Below are positions 1-8,963 of a stretch of DNA of 64,000 nt, one piece after another. Location: positions 744,001 to 808,000 of the forward strand of contig CP064984.1 of the NCBI GenBank assembly GCA_016699615.1, written 5' to 3'. The DNA is from Sphingobacteriales bacterium. GTDB lineage: Bacteria > Bacteroidota > Bacteroidia > Chitinophagales > JADIYW01. The notes below the pieces were generated by a model, which saw only the letters and a list, made by a program, of their open reading frames with translations, was not told where the DNA came from and made no database searches. Both the position numbers and the translations under genes were made by a program. Position 1 is the first letter of the stretch; each line of letters begins with the position of its first letter.

Positions 1-250
1 CAATTTTAAATTTAAAAATTTTGAAACAGAAATTTTTTATGACTTGATAATAAAAGGAGACGATTATGGTAATTATAAAATAATAAAACACCTATTTTCA
101 TTATACTATCAAGTTAAAACATCTGAAAACGCAATGGTTATAATTCTATTTTGGATAGCAAAATTTTTGTTATTACAATTTATCTTTATTAAACCTTATT
201 TTCAAATTTATTCAACAAGAAAAACAATATATAATACAATAAGAAAAATT

Positions 251-1747
251 ATGAGCAAAACTTCTAAATCAAAATCAAAAAGTTTTGAGAAAAAGTATTC
301 AAAAATTCAATACTTTTTTTGGTTATTATCTGGAGCTGAAATTAGTATATTAAAAGATTGTCCAACAGATTACAATAGACAAGCTGGTATAGGTTTTACT
401 ATATTTATGACCACTTTATTAGCTTTTTTTTCAGGAAGTTATGCAGGTTATTACTTTGGCGAAAGTTATGTTACATCAGTAGTTTTTGGGATTATTTGGG
501 CTTCATTGATATTTAGTATTGATAGAAGTATGGTTGTAACTTTAAAAAAAGACCCAACTAAAAAAGAACAAAATTTTTGGATTCCTTTTTTATCAAGAGC
601 AGTTTTAGCTATACTTATTGCATTTATCATTTCAATACCTTTAGAATTACTCATATTTAGAGATAGTATTGATATTCACAAAAATAAATTTAAGCAAGAC
701 AAAACTTTGAATATTATTTATGGACAAAGTACTATTGAAGATATTGACGGTAAAAAAGAAATATCGAGTAATTTAGAAGGAAATATTAATGAATTAAACA
801 ATTTATTATCCAAAGGTGAGCCTCAAAATGATGTAGAATATGATAACCTTAAAAGAGAATTTAAGAATTCAGAAAGTCAATATATTTCATACAAAAACAA
901 ATACAATAATCTAAACTCTCAAGCCATAAACGAATATAATAATGGAAATATGGAGAGATATTACCAAATTTCTAATCAGAGAAGTATTGCTAAAAATAAT
1001 ATGGCAAATTATGGTAATAAAAATTATTTCCCTAAAAAAAGAGAGTTAGAAGTTTATATAAAAAACTGGGTAGAAGAAAGAAAAAAAGAACTTGTTGATT
1101 TAGGAGAAGAAAAGAAAAAGATAAATGACAAAATTAAAAAAGGAACTGACAAAGTAGAAAGTGCAGGTTCTAAAATAGATTCAATTCTTTCAAAACACGA
1201 TAATAGTTTTGTGTTTAATTTTATGGTATTAGAAGATTTAGCAAAAACACATCGTAAAGTATTAAAACCTGTTGTAAAGAAAAATATTGATTCATTATCA
1301 AATAAAAATACAACAGATAGTTTATCAGTAACTGTAGCATCAAATAATCAACCATCAGAAATTCAACCATCAAAATTAGAATGGGTTAGCGAATATGATT
1401 CTGAAGGTGCAACTATTTTATTTTTACTTTGGCTCATTAGAATTTTATTTTTTACCATTGAAATTCTTCCAACTATTGCAAAAATTGCTACTCCAATTGG
1501 TGCTTACGACAGAGCAATATACAGAAAAGAGAAGGATTTAGAAATGGAACTTGACGAAAAAACATCAGAGTATTTATTACATCAACAAAAATTAAGGGAA
1601 ATTGAATTTGAAGCAGAGCAAAAACAACTTAAAGACAGAGTGAAAATAGAAAATGAACTTCATAAAGAACTTATTACAGAGATTGCTTCTGTTCAAAATG
1701 AAGTAGCAAGAAAAAAAATAGATGACTTTAAAAATAAACATTTGTAA
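251..1747 (+). CDS. DUF4407 domain membrane protein
   Basis: I recognise the DUF4407 layout. A conserved lead-in (FFWLLSGAEISILKDCPTDYN) is followed by two adjacent membrane helices, a third helix, a long lysine/glutamate-rich coiled coil (about 300 residues) and a fourth helix near the C-terminus (LFLLWLIRILFFTIEILP), then another charged helix. The function of the family is not known to me. I chose the ATG at 251 because the family normally begins shortly before the FFW motif. The same frame is open to the left edge and contains another hydrophobic stretch (residues read from about 130 to 200), so the protein could be longer or the remains of an upstream gene could be joined in frame. It is followed within 2 bases by the DUF4236 gene. 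Confidence 0.75.
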   Translation: MSKTSKSKSKSFEKKYSKIQYFFWLLSGAEISILKDCPTDYNRQAGIGFTIFMTTLLAFFSGSYAGYYFGESYVTSVVFGIIWASLIFSIDRSMVVTLKKDPTKKEQNFWIPFLSRAVLAILIAFIISIPLELLIFRDSIDIHKNKFKQDKTLNIIYGQSTIEDIDGKKEISSNLEGNINELNNLLSKGEPQNDVEYDNLKREFKNSESQYISYKNKYNNLNSQAINEYNNGNMERYYQISNQRSIAKNNMANYGNKNYFPKKRELEVYIKNWVEERKKELVDLGEEKKKINDKIKKGTDKVESAGSKIDSILSKHDNSFVFNFMVLEDLAKTHRKVLKPVVKKNIDSLSNKNTTDSLSVTVASNNQPSEIQPSKLEWVSEYDSEGATILFLLWLIRILFFTIEILPTIAKIATPIGAYDRAIYRKEKDLEMELDEKTSEYLLHQQKLREIEFEAEQKQLKDRVKIENELHKELITEIASVQNEVARKKIDDFKNKHL

Positions 1748-1748
1748 T

Positions 1749-1928
1749 ATGGCATTTAGATGGCGTAAATCTTTTAATTTAGGACCAATTAGAACCACAT
1801 TATCTAAAAAAGGAGTTGGGTCAAGTTTTGGTTTTTTAGGTTTTCGTTTTGGTGTTAGTCCAGACGGTAGAAAGTATTGGAGTTTTGGCATTCCGAATAC
1901 AGGTTTATATTACATTAAATATTATTGA
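1749..1928 (+). CDS. DUF4236 domain small protein
   Basis: This 59-residue protein consists almost entirely of the DUF4236 pattern: MAFRWRKSFNLGPIRTTLS, then KKGVGSSFG, GFRFGVSPDGRKY, and GIPNTGLYY at the end. The role of the domain is unknown to me; it is common as a short basic N-terminal module. The start is the ATG at 1749, immediately after the stop of the DUF4407 gene, which indicates co-transcription. The usual consensus has GFPGFRFG where this copy has GFLGFRFG. Confidence 0.85.
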   Translation: MAFRWRKSFNLGPIRTTLSKKGVGSSFGFLGFRFGVSPDGRKYWSFGIPNTGLYYIKYY

Positions 1929-1930
1929 GT

Positions 1931-2230
1931 ATGAATAAAGCAATAAAAATAGTTCTAGCAGTTTTATTTTTTCTGTGTTTAGCCAATATGCATTATGGTT
2001 TTTACCAGTTTGTAAGGTTTGCAGGTCTAGTTGGTTTTGCAATTTTAGCATATCAAGCACACGAACAAGGCAGACAGACAGAAATAATAATTTACGGTGG
2101 ACTTGCCTTGCTATTTCAACCATTTTTTAAAATTGCACTTGGCAGAGAGATTTGGAACATCGTTGACGTAGTAGTAGGAATAGGACTTACAATATCAATA
2201 TTTATGAAATCAAAGGAAAGCCCACGCTAA
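1931..2230 (+). CDS. DUF6804-like small membrane protein
   Basis: The product has about 99 residues and three or four hydrophobic helices (IKIVLAVLFFLCLANM, FAGLVGFAILAYQA, IIIYGGLALLFQPFF, VVVGIGLTISIFM). The FQPFFKIALGREIWNIVDVV segment is typical of the DUF6804 family, a small uncharacterised membrane family. The ATG at 1931 lies 2 bases after the previous stop, so it is the third gene of the unit. An attC-like element follows 130 bases downstream, which makes this trio look like one mobile cassette. Confidence 0.7.
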   Translation: MNKAIKIVLAVLFFLCLANMHYGFYQFVRFAGLVGFAILAYQAHEQGRQTEIIIYGGLALLFQPFFKIALGREIWNIVDVVVGIGLTISIFMKSKESPR

Positions 2231-2320
2231 AAGCAAGCACATTTGCAATTCGCACAAGCCAACGCACAGACCAAAAATTGCAAAAGAGCTTGCTTTACCA
2301 ACGCAGACAAAACCTACAAG
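2229..2320. repeat. Hairpin repeat family Z, copy 1
   Basis: The left arm GCAAGC-A-CATTTGCAATT (from about 2232) pairs with AATTGCAAAAGAGCTTGC (about 2276-2293), across a loop containing the conserved word AGCCAACGC. A trailing CCAACGCAGACA follows. Two other copies (2509-2620 and 8683-8800) keep the loop and the trailer while the arms change in a compensatory way. It lies between the DUF6804 gene and attC-like site A. I see no protein-coding content. Confidence 0.5.
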
Positions 2321-2360
2321 AAATGACAACAAATCAGACGACAGAAAAAGAAGGGCGAAG

Positions 2361-2493
2361 GCATAACATCGGTTTTGCAAAATGGCGGGTTTCGTGCTTC
2401 TATGACAGTTTAGTGCAAGGTTCAAATTCAGTTTTTCAAATGAACATTTGTGCTGAAAATCCGCCACTTCGCAAAGCCGCGGGACGTTATCGG
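2361..2493 (+). repeat. attC-like inverted-repeat site A
   Basis: This element of about 133 bp starts GCATAACATCGG and ends GGGACGTTATCGG. Its inner arms pair: GGTTTTGC.AAA.TGGCGGGTTT near the left end matches the reverse complement of AAATCCGCCACTTCGCAAAGCC near the right end, with a few unpaired bases. AAC at the left and GTT at the right is the polarity of integron attC sites for cassettes reading on the + strand. The simple-site boxes are not a perfect match to the classical RYYYAAC/GTTRRRY consensus, so I call it attC-like. Confidence 0.55.
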
Positions 2494-2508
2494 TCAGTGT
2501 AAAAAAGC

Positions 2509-2620
2509 CGACCCGCAAATGGCACATTTGGTTTTTGTCGACACACGAGCCAACGCTCAAAAAACCAAAAGAGCCATTTTTTGCCAACGCACGGACAGAC
2601 GACAAGACAGAAAAAGTAAC
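2509..2620. repeat. Hairpin repeat family Z, copy 2
   Basis: The left arm AAATGGCACATTTGGTTTTT pairs with AAAAACCAAAAGAGCCATTT, across a loop containing ACACGAGCCAACGCTC. It is followed by TGCCAACGCACGGACAGACGAC. The outer arm here is AAATGGC/GCCATTT where copies 1 and 3 have GCAAGC/GCTTGC. The stem is thus kept while its sequence changes, and the ACATTTG, AGCCAACGC and CAAAAGA words stay fixed. It sits directly downstream of site A. Confidence 0.5.
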
Positions 2621-2650
2621 TTAGACGACTGAAAATATTAAAAATAAAAA

Positions 2651-3329
2651 GTGACTGAATTAACAGAAAATATAAAACCAGACAACCAAGTAAAATCCAA
2701 AAAAGCGGGTTACTGACCACGGGGAAGTGTTTACTAACCAACGTGAAGTAAACGCTATGCTCGATTTGGTGAAACACGAAACAGAACGCATTGACTCCCG
2801 ATTTTTAGAACCTGCTTGCGGAAACGGCAACTTTTTAGCAGAAGTTTTGAGACGAAAATTAGCAGTTGTTGACAGCCGATACAGCAAAAGTCAAGTGGAG
2901 TGGGAACGCTATTCTGTGATTGCTGTATCGAGCATTTACGGAGTGGACATTTTGGAAGACAACGCCCAAGAATGCCGAGACCGTTTGCTTGGAATTTATA
3001 CCGATTGGTATTCTAAAGTATTCAAGCAAGTAAAAAATGAGTGTATTCGTTCTGTTCGATTTTTATTGAGCAGAAACATACTTTGGGGCGATGCATTGGA
3101 CTTTACCAATCCCGAAACCAAACAACCCATTGTGTTTTCTGAATGGAGTGCCGTAAACGGCTCTATGCTGAAACGCAGAGATTATATGTTCAAATTTCTA
3201 GTTGAGAAAACTCACCAGTTTTCAATGTTCAATGACGAAGGCAACGCAGCAGCCATTGACGAACCTGTAAAGGATTTTCCGCTTATTCATTTTTTAAAAC
3301 TTGGCGAAGATGATTCAAACGAATTATAA
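2651..3329 (+). pseudogene. Adenine-specific DNA methylase, N-terminal subunit of a restriction system (frameshifted)
   Basis: The reading starts at GTG 2651 (VTELTENIKPDNQVKSKK) and must shift frame at the A-run 2699-2704 to continue as RVTDHGEVFTNQREVNAML. This is the usual start of the small methylase partner found beside Eco57I-type methylases. The SAM-binding motif LEPACGNGNFLAEVLRR (motif I) and YGVDILED (motif II) are present. As given, the intact part begins at 2727. It overlaps the next methylase gene by 20 bases (ATG at 3310), so translation is probably coupled. G+C content and codon choice (GCC, CGT, AAC) differ from the AT-rich chromosome to the right, consistent with transfer. 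Confidence 0.75.
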
Positions 3330-4849
3330 CCCAGATGTACTCTCTTGCCTTGCTAATTTGAGCAATGATGAAGTATTCACACCACCCGGTTTGGTAAACG
3401 ACATTTTGGACTTGCTCCCAGCCGAATTGTGGAGCAACCCCAACGCCAAGTTTTTAGACCCTGTTTCTAAAAGTGGTGTGTTTTTGCGTGAAATGACTAA
3501 GCGACTAATGCACGGTTTGGAAAACCAAATACCCGACAAACAGGAACGCATTAACCACATTTTTAGCCAACAGTTGTATGGCATTGCCATTACCGATTTA
3601 ACTGCTTTGCTTTCTCGCAGAAGCGTGTATTGCTCCAAAACAGCCAATGGCAAATACTCCATTTGCGAAACCTTTGATGATGAACAAGGAAACATTCGCT
3701 ACAAAAGAATGAAACATACTTGGCAAAACGGAAAATGTACCTATTGCGGTGCAAGCCAAGAAGTGTACGACCGAGAAGATGCTTTGGAAACATACGCTTA
3801 CAATTTTATTCACACAGACAAACCTGAAAAAATATTCAATATGAAGTTTGACGTTATCGTTGGAAATCCACCTTATCAATTGAGTGATGGTGGTGATAGT
3901 AATGAAGAAGCAAGAACAAGGGGGGGGGCAATTCCTCTTTACCATAGATTTGTACAACAAGCAAAAAAGTTAAATCCCAAGTATTTAACAATGATTATTC
4001 CCTCCCGTTGGTTCGCAGGGGGCAGGGGGCTTGATGAATTTAGAGATGAAATGTTAAAAGACAGTAGAATATCCAAAATTGTTGATTATCCTGTTTCTTC
4101 GGAATGTTTTCCAGGGGTAGAAATTAAAGGTGGGGTATGTTACTTTCTATGGGAAAAAGATTACAAGGGTCAGTGTGAAGTTAAAACAAAACGTGGTGAA
4201 AATGTTTCAATATTAACCAGACCATTATTAGAAAAAAACAGTGACATTTTCGTAAGATACAACGAAGCAATTTCAGTCCTTAGAAAAGTTAAGTCTCTAA
4301 ATGAAAAAACATTTAGTGAGTTAGTAAGCACACAAAAACCATTTGGATTTAGAACATTTTTTAAGGGCAAAAACAATTCTTTCAAAGGGTCAGTTAAAAT
4401 ATATGGCAATAAGAATGTAGGTTATATTTCATCAGATGAAGTAGTCCAAAATAAAGATTGGGTAAAAGAACATAAAATTTATATTACAATGGCTTACGGT
4501 GCTGGCGAAGATTTTCCCCACCAAATAATAAACAAGCCATTTTATGGTGAGCCGAATAGTTGTTGCACAGAAACATATCTTGTTATTGGTCCCTTCTCGA
4601 CTGAAAAAAGGACATTGAATGTTCTTTCTTACATTCAAACTAAGTTTTTTAGGTTCTTAGTTTTATTGAGAAAAACACTCAACACACGCCAAAGGTGTAT
4701 ACCAGTTTGTTCCTACTCAAAATTTTGATGAACCTTGGACAGACGAAAAACTCTACAAAAAATATGGCTTAACAGAAGATGAAATTGCTTTCATAGAAAG
4801 TATGATTCGCCCAATGGATTTATCACAAAATGGTGGAGAAGATGAGTAA
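3310..4849 (+). pseudogene. Eco57I-type restriction-modification methylase (frameshifted near C-terminus)
   Basis: The start MIQTNYNPDVLSCLANLS is typical of this family; the upstream TTG at 3301 is ignored. EVFTPPGLVNDILDLLP and KFLDPVSKSGVFLREM form the SAM-binding half, and the adenine-methylase motif IV is plain in FDVIVGNPPYQLSDGG. A Cys-rich insert (CTYCGASQE) precedes it. The open frame ends at 4728, but the family C-terminus (VYQFVPTQNFDEPWTDEKLY, then IAFIESMIRPMD) continues in another frame to a TAA at 4847-4849. One or two small indels at about 4668-4690 (an A-run and an ACAC step) are needed. It probably acts with the preceding gene as an N6-adenine methylase. Confidence 0.8.
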
Positions 4850-7390
4850 AAAAGAATTTTTTCCACCCCGACCATCCACCAATCCAACCATTTATGCTTA
4901 TGAGTTGGTCGGTGTGGCTACGCACAAGGATTTACTCAAAATCGGCTATACCGACCGTGATGCACAAACACGTATCAAAGAACAGTTAGGCACGGCAGCC
5001 ATTCCATACAAAATTGTATTTGAAGAATCGGCAATGAAGCGTGACGGTAGTTCTTTTACCGACCACGAAGTACACCGATTGTTGAGAGAATGGAAAGTAG
5101 TAAACGAAAGCGGAGAATGGTTTAAATGCAGCTTAAACGACTTGCGTAGAGCCATTCACCAAATCAAAACAGGCGAAAAAACAGAAGAGAATCGTGTCCT
5201 TACTTTCGGTATGAGACCCGAACAGGAAGAAGCCGTAAATAAGTCAATCGCCTATTTCAAGAGTTTCAAGAAAGAAAACAAAGACAGAACACCCCATTTC
5301 CTTTGGAATGCCAAAATGCGTTTCGGAAAAACGTTTGCCAGTTACCAATTGGCAAAAAAAATGGGCTGGAAAAAAGTGTTGGTACTTACTTTTAAACCAG
5401 CCGTTGAAGATGCTTGGAAAGAAGATTTACTTTCTCACGTTGACTTTAAAGGTTGGCAATTTATTTCCAAACACGCTGATGAACTATCAAGCCAAGATAT
5501 TGACACCAAAAAACCGTTGGTCTGCTTTGGTTCGTTTCAGGATTTTTTAGGCAAGAACACCAACACAGGCGGTATCAAAACAAAAAACGAATGGGTACAC
5601 GCCACCGTGTGGGATTGTATCATTTTTGACGAATATCATTTTGGGGCTTGGCGAGAAAACGCCAAAGATTTATTCGGTAAAGATTTAGAAGCCGAAAAAG
5701 AAATTGAAGAATACAAAAAGATTGAAAAAGAAGGGATTGCCGAAGAAGACAAAGCGGAACACTTAGAGAAGATAATTCCAATCAGCACCAATCATTATTT
5801 GTATTTGTCAGGCACTCCGTTTCGTGCTATTAGTTCGGGCGAATTTATCGAAGAACAAATTTTTAATTGGACGTATTCTGACGAGCAAAGGGAAAAAGAA
5901 AATTGGGACAATTCAAAAGGGGCAAATCCTTATGCAGCCTTACCAAGAATGGTAATGCTCACGTATCAATTGCCTGATTCCATTCGCCAAATTGCTATGC
6001 AAGGTGAGTTTGACGGCTTTGATTTAAACATATTCTTTAAAGCCGAGGGCGAAGGACGAAAAGCACATTTCAAATACGAAGATGAAGTACAAAAATGGTT
6101 GGATTTAATTCGGGGTTCGTTTAGCGAAACCACCGTTGACCATTTGAAGATGGGAGCAAAAAAACCGCCTTTGCCGTTTTCACACGCTCCATTACTCAAA
6201 GTGCTGAATCACACGTTTTGGTTTTTGCCAACCGTTGCAGCGTGCAACGCAATGGCATTGTTACTTGAAAGACGACAAAATATATTTTACCACGATTACG
6301 AAGTGGTAGTTGCAGCAGGAACACAAGCAGGAATTGGAATAGAAGCATTGCCACCAGTATTAGATGCAATGACCGACAATCCATTGGAATCAAAAACTAT
6401 TACGCTTTCGTGCGGTAAACTCACCACAGGTGTATCGGTAAAACCGTGGACAGGCATTTTTATGTTACGTAATTCTTCCAGTCCTGAAACCTATTTTCAA
6501 GCGGCATTTCGTGTACAAACGCCTTGGGTTATTAAAAACCCCGACTGCAAATCACCCAACAAAGAAGAAATATTAAAAGAAGAATGTTACGTTTTTGACT
6601 TTGCACCCGACCGTGCATTAAGACAAATTGCCGATTATAGTTGCCGACTTAATGTGAACGAATCAAACCCCGAAACAAAAGTTGCAGAGTTTATCAACTT
6701 CCTGCCTGTATTGGCTTATGACGGCAGTTCAATGAAGCAAGTAGATGCAGCGGGAATTTTAGATATGGCAATGAGCGGTACAACCGCAACGCTTTTGGCA
6801 AGACGTTGGGAAAGTGCCTTGCTTGTAAACGTGGACAACAACACACTTGCCCGGCTTATGGCAAATGAAGAAGCAATGAAAGCTTTAATGAGCATTGAAG
6901 GCTTCAGGAATTTGAATCAGGACATTTAAACCATTATCAATAAATCGGAAGCAGTAAAAAAAGCAAAGAAAGAAGCCAACGACCGAGAACTAACCAAGAA
7001 AGAGAAAAAGAACTTTCAGACGAAGAAAAGGAATACAAGAGCCTAAGAAAGCAAATCCAAGAAAAGCTAATCAAGTTCGCTACTCGTGTACCTGTGTTTA
7101 TGTATCTGACTGATTACCGAGAAAGAAGTCTAAAAGACGTAATCACGCAGTTAGAGCCAGGGCTTTTCAAAAAAGTAACAGGACTTTCGGTAAAAGACTT
7201 TGAATTATTGGTAAGTCTTGGCGTGTTCAACTCTGCCTTGATGAATGATGCCGTTTACAAATTCAAACGCTACGAAGATGCAAGTTTGGAATATATCGGA
7301 ATCAACAGACACGAAGGCGAAGATGTTGGTCTATTTGACACAGTATTAAGCCGACAAGATTATGAAGAGAGTTTTGTAAATGAAGATTAA
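4842..7390 (+). pseudogene. GIY-YIG-like nuclease / DEAD-box helicase restriction subunit (interrupted)
   Basis: The ATG at 4842 overlaps the preceding stop by 8 bases. Residues 10-110 resemble a T5orf172/MUG113-type GIY-YIG nuclease fold (LLKIGYTDRDAQTRIKEQ, FTDHEVHRLLR, GEWFKCSL). A superfamily 2 helicase core follows: Walker A in NAKMRFGKTFASYQLA, Walker B variant DCIIFDEYHFG, motif III LYLSGTPFRA, and motif VI-like YFQAAFRVQTPW. An in-frame TAA at 6927-6929 interrupts it, and the sequence continues (TIINKSEAVKKAKKEAND) with another frameshift at the A-run near 6992. It then runs in the frame of VPVFMYLTDYRERSLKDVI to 7390. It would supply DNA translocation and cleavage for the two methylase subunits. 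Confidence 0.75.
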
Positions 7391-7393
7391 ATT

Positions 7394-8672
7394 ATGAGAA
7401 GTCTATTTGAAAAAGAAGAAAAAGAAATTGCCTTAAATCAACTCAAACTTGATTTGATTTCTCGTTTCTATCCTTTTCAAAAGATGACATTTTACAGTAC
7501 AAGTCAATTCTAAACTTTGACCGATACCACTTAATGAACAACGATTCGGTTAAATGGGACATTGAACTGCTCGACAAAGTAGATGCAAAAATTGATTGGT
7601 CAGCACTTTGGAAAATAAAGACCATAAAATTTGACATTGCCTTTTCAAAAGATACGAATCCAAAATCGAATTTAGTTCCATCCATCTGTCCAAAAACATT
7701 GAATGGTCTAATGATTTACTTTCAGAATACGGTGATAAGTTTGATTGGAGCAAATGGCTTATAACAAAAGAACCACTTTCAACCATTGAAAATTTAAGAA
7801 GATATAAGGATATACTTGATTGGAGTTCGGTATCACAAAGAATAAATATTGACTTCACGGAAGAAACACTTCAAGAGTTTTCAGAAAAATGGGATTGGAA
7901 AAAGTTGTCAGCTAATAAAAATCTCCCGCTTTCAGTTGAATTTATTCAAAAGTATATGGAGAAGCTAGATTTTGACGCATTATCACAAAATCCAAAGAGT
8001 ATAGAACTTATTTATAAATATCCTGCATCAAAGAAATGGAATTGGGATAAAGTAATTTTGAATCCTGCCATCAGCTATAACAAAGATTCTTTTGATTTTG
8101 TATTTAGCCATTACAAAAAACAGTATGAAACTAAAGAGTTTACAAATCCAATTTTGAAGAAAATGGCTTTGCCATCATTTCTATTTCGAGTATTTACTCG
8201 ACAACAAAACGACATCAGTTATTTTTTGCAAGATGATTTCATAAAATATTTGCCTTGGGAAAATCTATGCAAATTTTGTAATACTAAATTGACGCTAGAT
8301 TTTATCGAAAAATATAAAGAAAAATTGAATTTTAAAGAATCAGAGTTTATCAGGAATCATCGAGATATTATTTCAAAAGAGTTCATAGAAAGCAATATTG
8401 ATTTATTTAATCCTACACACTACTCATTTTATTATCTCCCTCTGACAACTGATTTGTTGAATAATCTGAATGACAAAATAAATTGGAATAACCTTTCAAG
8501 TTGTGAAAAGCTAAATTGGACTTGGGATTATATTGACGCACATTATGACAAGTTCAACTTTTTTAGACTTTCAGAAAACAAAGGGATATATGACAAGCTA
8601 GTAATGGATAAAACAAGTAAGAACGGAGTATTTGAATTTCTTAACGATGAAATGACCAAGCAAAGAAAATGA
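7394..8672 (+). pseudogene. WD-W repeat protein of unknown function (two frameshifts)
   Basis: Three frames join into one protein: MRSLFEKEEKEIALNQLKLD from 7394, then WDIELLDKVDAKIDWSALW, then FSKRYESKIEFSS to 8672. Each junction falls in the same word CCTTTTCAAAAGAT (about 7469 and 7640), where one lost T in a T-run restores the frame. The protein is built of units of about 25-30 residues with a core like KFDWSKW, ILDWSSVS, KWDWKKLSAN, KLDFDALSQN, KWNWDKV and KINWNNLS, suggesting a helical solenoid. I do not recognise a named family. It starts 4 bases after the helicase and ends before site B, so it travels with the restriction genes. Confidence 0.6.
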
Positions 8673-8682
8673 ATAACAAGCC

Positions 8683-8800
8683 ACCCTATTTGCAAGCACA
8701 TTGCCAAAGCCCCACAAGCCAACCCGCAAGGCAAAGCTTTGTCAAAGAGCTTGCAAAGCCAACGCTCAACCGACTGACAGACAAGACGAAAGAAGAACAC
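8683..8800. repeat. Hairpin repeat family Z, copy 3
   Basis: GCAAGCACATTGCCAAAGC pairs with GCTTTGTCAAAGAGCTTGC. The loop holds CACAAGCCAACCCGC and the trailer is GCCAACGCTCAACCGACTGA. It has the same architecture as the copies at 2229 and 2509. It overlaps the last few bases after the repeat-protein stop and precedes attC-like site B. Confidence 0.5.
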
Positions 8801-8805
8801 CGAAC

Positions 8806-8938
8806 CGATAACAGGCGTTTGGCACAATGGCGGGTTACGTGGTTAATTGAACATTCTACCTCGCATCAACTTTTGTGGTGTATTGACAATTCTGTGCTCC
8901 GAAATCCGCCACTGCGCCAAGCGCCAAAACGTTATGTG
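8806..8938 (+). repeat. attC-like inverted-repeat site B
   Basis: The element begins CGATAACAGGCGTTTGGCAC and ends GCGCCAAAACGTTATGTG. The arms GGCGTTTGGC.ACA.TGGCGGGTT and AATCCGCCACTGCGCCAAGCGCC are complementary with a few extrahelical bases. It is nearly identical to site C (9747-9879), so the two form direct repeats bounding a one-gene unit of about 940 bp. Confidence 0.6.
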
Positions 8939-8963
8939 CAACCATAAAAAACGACAACAGTAA

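Noticed and set aside
2210..2632. Open frames on both strands across 2210-2632 (up to 131 aa)
   Set aside because: They lie on the Z hairpins and attC-like site A, are mutually overlapping, and show no protein-like motif. Inverted repeats create such frames.
8669..8947. 92-aa frame across hairpin copy 3 and site B
   Set aside because: Its end has the same translation as the frame across site C (RRLAQWRVTWLIE...), which is just the shared repeat sequence read through.
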